Positions 60,047 through 64,000 of a DNA stretch of 64,000 nt are shown here, piece after piece. A model generated the notes under the pieces. That model made no database searches. It saw nothing but the letters and a program-made list of their open reading frames with translations, and had not been told where the DNA came from. Both the position numbers and the translations under genes were made by a program. Position 1 is the first letter of the stretch; each line of letters begins with the position of its first letter. This stretch comes from an uncultured Anaerococcus sp. (lineage in GTDB: Bacteria > Bacillota > Clostridia > Tissierellales > Peptoniphilaceae): the NCBI RefSeq assembly GCF_943912825.1, contig NZ_CALTUX010000005.1, positions 1 through 64,000 of the forward strand, given 5' to 3'.

Positions 60047-60299
60047 CAATCTTCTCTAATCTAAAAATATTAATCACATCAGCATCAGGACAAGCAAAAC
60101 GCACATCCCCAGCCCTAGACTTGGGAAGCTTGCCCCCATAACGGAGTATATCCACCATAGGAAAGAGAGTATGCATAGCAAGCGAACAAAACTCTCCCCT
60201 ATCAGTATCAAAATCCCAAGTTTGTCCAATCTGATAGCCCTTATGACAAGGACAATCCCCCTTCTTATCAACTAAAGTAATTTTAATTTTTGGTCTCAT
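60039..60299 (-). CDS. TIGR04076 family protein
   Basis: An 86-residue protein of the TIGR04076 family, small anaerobe-associated proteins of unknown role. The family pattern of cysteines is visible: GDCPCHKGYQIGQTW, FCSLAMHTLFP and RFACPDAD. The Cys-rich layout suggests metal or cluster binding, which is not shown. GGAGAAG precedes the ATG. It overlaps the DUF1294 gene. Confidence 0.8.
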   Translation of the reverse strand: MRPKIKITLVDKKGDCPCHKGYQIGQTWDFDTDRGEFCSLAMHTLFPMVDILRYGGKLPKSRAGDVRFACPDADVINIFRLEKIDG

Positions 60300-60322
60300 A
60301 ATCTTCTCCTAAATATTACTAC

Positions 60323-61651
60323 CTACAAAAATTGAGCCATATAAAATGGTAGGTAGTATATATCCTTTTCCTTCTTAAAATCCTTATTATGGATCACATA
60401 CTTATTTCCAATATTCTTGGAATATTTTTTAGAAAATTCATCCAGAGATGTGTGCTTCCTATAATTAGAAGATTTTACCTCTACAGGGCTAATCTTATTA
60501 GCCTCTGTTATCAAATAATCTATCTCATAAGTCCTCTTTGCAGTCTTGTCATAATAAGTATGGTAAAAGAGCTTATATCCTTTAGCAGCGAATGTTTGTC
60601 CGACAATATTTTCATAAAGCATACCTAAATTAGATGACAATTTATTAGAAAGGATCTTCTTATATATGACATTATCTGTGAAATCCCTATCCTTAAACAT
60701 AAGAGTAACCATTAGCCCAGTATCAGCTAAATACATCTTAAACTTATCAAGGTTTAAATTTCTAGATAGGCCCGTGCTAGGATCATTGGCATTATAGGCT
60801 ATCAGTACGGTTTTAGACGCTTTAAGCTCAGAAATCTCTTCAAGCAAATCACTAGCTCTTGAATTTTTAATAACGCTTGACACTTGATACCTAGATGAAG
60901 CCCTAGCCAATTCAGCAGGTATGGAATCAAAAAGTGTAGATATTTTTCCACTTGGATCAATCTTATAAAAGTCCTGCTCATAAAGATTTATAATATCCCT
61001 TTTAACTTGGTCCACCATCCTAAAATTATTAGTATCAATATAAGCCTTTATAGCCTGAGGCATACCACCCACAAGCATATAAAGCCTAAAAAGCCTCATC
61101 ATATTCCTATTCGCATCCTCACCAAGAGGCTTTTTGTTATTGAAGAATTTTTCAAGCATATTATTAGTTACACCTTCACCGGTAGCCCATAAAAATTCCT
61201 CAAAGTCCATAGGGAACATCTCAATTTTCCTCTCTTCACTAGGAATTAAAATACCCTCAACATTTTTCTTGATTGAAATCAGCGACCCAGTCTCAATATA
61301 ATCATACCTAGCATCGGCAACAAGCTTTTTTATAGCTTGACGAGCAAGAGGATTAAATTGAACCTCATCAAAAATAATCAAAGACTCTCTCTCATGGAGA
61401 TCTACACCATAGTGTAATTGCAGCTGTAAAAATAAATAGTCCAAATCATTAACATCTTTAAAAAGATCAATAATGTGGCCTGGTGCAAAAGCAAAATCAA
61501 TCAAAATATAAGACTTATACTCAGCCTTAGCAAACTCTTCAGCAATAGTAGATTTCCCAACACGCCTAGCTCCTTCAATCAAGAGAGCTGTAGTCCCTTT
61601 AGAAGAATCCTTCCAATCTAGAAGGTTCTTATAAATCTTTCTTTTAAACAT
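60323..61651 (-). CDS. AAA ATPase with DUF4143 domain
   Basis: The 442-residue protein has an AAA_14-type ATPase N-terminus with LLIEGARRVGKSTIAEEFA (Walker A) near 30 and LIIFDEVQFNPLARQAI (Walker B) near 95, then a DUF4143 domain (about 200-380), ending in YEIDYLITE and SPVEVKSS, the D-ExK pattern of a nuclease-like fold. Such proteins are common in bacteria and have no agreed function. I use the ATG at 61651 with AGGATGGG upstream. Four 33-bp-spaced direct repeats lie just above it. Confidence 0.85.
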   Translation of the reverse strand: MFKRKIYKNLLDWKDSSKGTTALLIEGARRVGKSTIAEEFAKAEYKSYILIDFAFAPGHIIDLFKDVNDLDYLFLQLQLHYGVDLHERESLIIFDEVQFNPLARQAIKKLVADARYDYIETGSLISIKKNVEGILIPSEERKIEMFPMDFEEFLWATGEGVTNNMLEKFFNNKKPLGEDANRNMMRLFRLYMLVGGMPQAIKAYIDTNNFRMVDQVKRDIINLYEQDFYKIDPSGKISTLFDSIPAELARASSRYQVSSVIKNSRASDLLEEISELKASKTVLIAYNANDPSTGLSRNLNLDKFKMYLADTGLMVTLMFKDRDFTDNVIYKKILSNKLSSNLGMLYENIVGQTFAAKGYKLFYHTYYDKTAKRTYEIDYLITEANKISPVEVKSSNYRKHTSLDEFSKKYSKNIGNKYVIHNKDFKKEKDIYYLPFYMAQFL

Positions 61652-61668
61652 ATAAACCACCCATCCTA

Positions 61669-61783
61669 CAAATACGCATTATAATTTATATCATTATACC
61701 ACAAATACGCAATAGAATAAAAGCCATTTACCTACAAATACGCAATAGAAATGGTGCTATTTTACCGCAAATACGCATTATAA
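61669..61783 (-). repeat. Four direct repeats at exact 33-bp spacing upstream of the ATPase gene
   Basis: CAAATACGC occurs at 61669, 61702, 61735 and 61768, each 33 bp apart. The repeats extend to CAAATACGCAWTAKAA (16 bases, 14 invariant), with copies 1 and 4 (W=T, K=T) matching each other and copies 2 and 3 (W=A, K=G) matching each other. The spacers differ. On the minus strand copies 1 and 4 contain TATAAT, and a TGGTATAAT at 61693-61700 lies between copies 1 and 2. An operator for regular protein binding on one face of the helix is the simplest reading. Confidence 0.85.
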
Positions 61784-61794
61784 ATTAAAATATA

Positions 61795-63066
61795 TAATAA
61801 TTTCTCCACTCGCTAGGCTCGGTCTAAACAAGAGAAAAGAGAAAACTCTGTAGTCACCATTTCCCTTCTCGAACGCAATGAGAAGCATATCTGTCCGAAT
61901 AACCATTCCCTTCTCGAACGAATGTGAGAGAACCCATGGTTCTGTTTATAGATGGTTTGGTAATTACATCGGCATTAGCTAAATATGACCATCAACTTAC
62001 ATCTACAAAAAGTTTTCGCAGAAAACTCTCCTTACCTTGCTTCAAGCTATGTTGGAAGCCCGTCGGCTCTAGGAGACATTTCTATTAGACCTGCTAATGA
62101 CTCATAATTTATTCAAATCAAAGCACAACTATATCTACCCCTCGCATGAGTAACATATCGTTCATGGTATTTCTAAAAATTTGATTATTCGTAATAGTTT
62201 TCTCCACTCGCTAGGCTCGGTCGAAACAAAGGAAGGAAAAAATTCATATTCAAAACTTTAATAAATAATTTTCTTAAAACTTCCATAACTTTAATATTTA
62301 TAAGCCCAGTCCGGACCACAACCTCCCTCCTCGAACTTATGTGAGACAAGCCCATCGGCTTCTGTAGACTAACCCCGTACGAACACACACACCCTTCTCG
62401 AACGTAGTGAGAGAACTCATGGTTCTGTTTATAGATGGTTTGGTAATTACATCGGCATTAGCTAAATATAACCATACCTTATAAAACAGATAGTTTTCGT
62501 AGAAAACTTCTCCTTCCCTTTCATCGACCTAAGACAAGCCCGTCGGCTGATTGAGACCAAGCCCACCGGCTCCAAGAGACAAGTCTATTAGACCCACTTA
62601 GGCGTTATTACTTACTTAAAATAAAGAATAAATTCATCTTCAAAACTTTAATAAATAATTTTCTTAAAATTTCCATAGCTTTAATATTTATAAGCCCAGT
62701 CCGGACCACAACTACCCTTCTCGAACGTAGTGAGAGAACTCATGGTTATTTTAATAAAGGGTTCTGTATCTACATCGGCATTAGGTAAATATGACCATTC
62801 CCTTATAACAACAAAATTTTCGAAGAAAAAATCTCCTTATCTTTTATCAACCAAATAATAAGCCCGTCGGCTCCTGGAGACATGTCTATTAGAACTGCAA
62901 GAACGTCATTTTTCATTCAAATCAAAGCACAACTATATCTACCCCTCGCATGATTAACATATCGTTCAAAGTAATTCTTAAATTTAAGTATTTGTAACAG
63001 ATTTCTCCACTCGCTAGGCTCGGTCGAAACAAGGGTGTGGAAATATAGCTCGGTCGAAACAAGGGA
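61795..63066 (+). repeat. Modular intergenic repeat, array 2
   Basis: About 1.3 kb without genes, built from recurring modules in one orientation. Module A (TTCTCGAACGTAGTGAGAGAA, then ATGGTTCTG and ACATCGGCATTAG) is at 61908-61992, 62392-62475 and 62715-62798, with a fragment at 61863. Module C (AAGCCCGTCGGCT) occurs at least five times. Module D (AAGCACAACTATATCTACCC to CTCGCTAGGCTCGGTCGAAA) is at 62111-62227 and 62914-63033 plus fragments at 61800 and 63046. Module E (62241-62322 and 62631-62712, 82 bases, three differences) is 390 bp apart. Several modules are small hairpins. Confidence 0.88.
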
Positions 63067-63070
63067 GCAG

Positions 63071-63110
63071 AAAAAAACTCCCCAAACCCAACTCTGGGTC
63101 TGAGAAGTTT
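63071..63110 (-). terminator. Intrinsic terminator of the SH3 lipoprotein gene
   Basis: On the minus strand AACTTCTCAGACCC pairs with GGGTTTGGGGAGTT, with several G-T wobbles, and seven T follow, immediately after the stop codon. Confidence 0.88.
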
Positions 63111-63113
63111 GTA

Positions 63114-63599
63114 TTATCTTAATAAGTCTGATCTTATGAAGCCTTCACGGCCGTTAAATCTTACCTTGGACCAAGCTACTCCGTCTTGGTAGATTTCTTC
63201 TACGAAATCCACCTGGCTGCCTGCTGGCACTGATAAAATAAAGTTTTCTTCAAATGCTGTAGGGCCTTCTCTAAGGTTGGCAAGGACATTTGTTGTCTTT
63301 GTTTGCTTATTGGCCTGGTTATTGTCTGCTGGATTTTGGTTATTAGCATTATTTTGGTTAGCGTTAGGATTTTGATTAGCCTCTTGATTATCAGCTGGCT
63401 TTTCAGCTTCTTCCTTCTTAGGCTCTTCCTTCTTTTCTTCTTTGGCCTCTTCGGCTGGCTTTTCTTCCTCTTTGCCCTCTATATTATCAAATACAGACTC
63501 TACTTTTACATCTCTTTTCTCATATACTTCTTCCTCTTTATTGCATGATGCAAGCAGGGCAAGGGCAAAAAGAGTTAAAATTATATTTCTTAATTTCAT
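63114..63599 (-). CDS. SH3-domain lipoprotein with low-complexity linker
   Basis: A 161-residue surface lipoprotein: signal peptide with lipobox LALLASCNK, an acidic Glu/Lys/Pro-rich linker (about 25-70), an Asn/Gln-rich stretch (about 70-100) and a C-terminal bacterial SH3 domain (about 105-160) with NVLANLREGPTAFEENFI and GREGFIRSDLL. SH3_3 domains commonly bind peptidoglycan, so anchoring a wall-binding module through a flexible linker is likely. The ATG overlaps the stop of the CpsB-type phosphatase gene as ATGA, hence coupled expression. The linker length may vary between strains. Confidence 0.88.
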   Translation of the reverse strand: MKLRNIILTLFALALLASCNKEEEVYEKRDVKVESVFDNIEGKEEEKPAEEAKEEKKEEPKKEEAEKPADNQEANQNPNANQNNANNQNPADNNQANKQTKTTNVLANLREGPTAFEENFILSVPAGSQVDFVEEIYQDGVAWSKVRFNGREGFIRSDLLR

Positions 63600-64000
63600 T
63601 TCTTTCTCCAAAAATTGAATATAGATCTCTTCTTCTTTTTAGCTTCCTTTATCTGATCGTATCCTGAGCCTATATACTCATCATCCAGAATCTTTTGTGG
63701 GTTGATTTCTGCTAGGATTTCAAATTTATCCTCCCCTATTATATCAATAATTTCTCTCTTTTCATCCTTGATATTTGGGCTTCTCCACTCTGATTGGTGG
63801 GCATCAGTCCCTAGGAAATGGACCATATTTCTCTCAAGCAAGGTCCTTGTAGTCCTCTCGCTTGAAACTATCGATGAGTAATTGACCTGGATTAGAGCAC
63901 CCATCTTGATGAAATCTAGAAGATAGTCAGGGTTTTCCTTGACATAGGCATATCTTTCAGCATGGGCAATGATTGGAACCAAGCCCTCTAGCTGGATATT
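63596..64000 (-). CDS. CpsB/CapC-type PHP tyrosine-protein phosphatase, 5' end outside window
   Basis: The visible 134 C-terminal codons match the YwqE/CpsB family of manganese-dependent tyrosine phosphatases that control capsule and exopolysaccharide assembly. IIAHAERYAYV, VHFLGTDAHQSEWRSPN and the basic tail after DQIKEAKKKKR are typical, including the metal-binding His and Asp. The reading frame stays open to the window edge (codons before 63982 read NIQLEGLVP), so the true start lies outside. It heads into the SH3 lipoprotein gene. Whether kinase and polymerase genes follow upstream cannot be seen. Confidence 0.9.
   Translation of the reverse strand, partial: NIQLEGLVPIIAHAERYAYVKENPDYLLDFIKMGALIQVNYSSIVSSERTTRTLLERNMVHFLGTDAHQSEWRSPNIKDEKREIIDIIGEDKFEILAEINPQKILDDEYIGSGYDQIKEAKKKKRSIFNFWRKK

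Noticed and set aside
61669..61783. CRISPR-like array of four repeats
   Set aside because: The repeat core is only 16 bases, the spacers about 17 bases, and no cas gene is present. The layout fits protein-binding iterons better.
62185..62388. Open frame of 67 codons on the minus strand in repeat array 2
   Set aside because: It is made of repeat modules, has no ribosome binding site and no recognisable domain.

Overview
The window is a low-GC, AT-rich chromosome segment from an anaerobic Firmicute. Two pyruvate:ferredoxin oxidoreductases, HPr kinase, ArgR, EF-P, two Asp23-family proteins, T-box leaders and the cmk-plsC-ispH order point to the Tissierellia/Clostridia. The Peptoniphilaceae (Anaerococcus-like) is my best guess from gene content, not a database result. 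No rRNA, tRNA, prophage, transposase or CRISPR array was recognised.

Layout. (1) 1-11.3 kb, minus: one tightly packed housekeeping operon, efp-asp23-nusB-xseA-xseB-ispA-argR-recN-nudF-scpA-scpB-rluB-baiN-cmk-plsC-ispH (ispH leaves the window). Most junctions overlap (ATGA, TAATG or 11 bp). (2) tmcAL (plus) converges on a second operon, 12.6-18.1 kb minus: asp23-fakA-recG-rsmD-coaD and a coiled-coil protein. (3) 18.3-25.7 kb: two tandem full-length PFOR genes, each with its own promoter; a perfect 7-1-7 Fur-type box lies upstream of the distal copy. (4) 25.8-30.5 kb: hprK, uvrC, pepP. (5) 30.6-43.5 kb: mixed single genes and short operons (ychF-tdk, map, a nitroreductase, a UvrD-like helicase, folC, a DUF1624 membrane protein, a 43-residue membrane peptide, DUF4230, trmB, degV, brnQ, arsC-like, an M20 peptidase). 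(6) 43.5-47.8 kb: DUF503, a short MprF-type protein, an alpha/beta hydrolase, pepA. (7) 47.8-54.4 kb: a branched-chain amino acid ABC importer (livKHMGF) plus a second livK, each binding-protein gene behind its own T-box leader; the specifiers read as Leu (CUA) and Ile (AUC). (8) 54.5-56.7 kb: mgtE behind a structured leader with a 15-codon ORF, then a HAD phosphatase. (9) 56.8-64 kb: an accessory region with a membrane-anchored EEP hydrolase, a GNAT/PH-like/XRE cluster with a repeated operator, DUF1294, TIGR04076, an AAA-DUF4143 ATPase behind four direct repeats at exact 33-bp spacing, about 1.3 kb of modular non-coding repeats, an SH3 lipoprotein and the 3' part of a CpsB-type phosphatase gene.

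The strongest candidate for an undescribed system is the mgtE leader. It encodes MDKAVPDPDFKTIGY behind a strong Shine-Dalgarno, and its acidic/proline stretch recalls enterobacterial MgtL. Two mutually exclusive helices follow, one starting at the leader stop codon and the other burying the mgtE start codon. Read together they suggest Mg2+ sensing by ribosome destabilisation in a Firmicute. This is inference from sequence alone. The 33-bp iterons, the Fur box before one PFOR and the modular repeats also deserve a second look.
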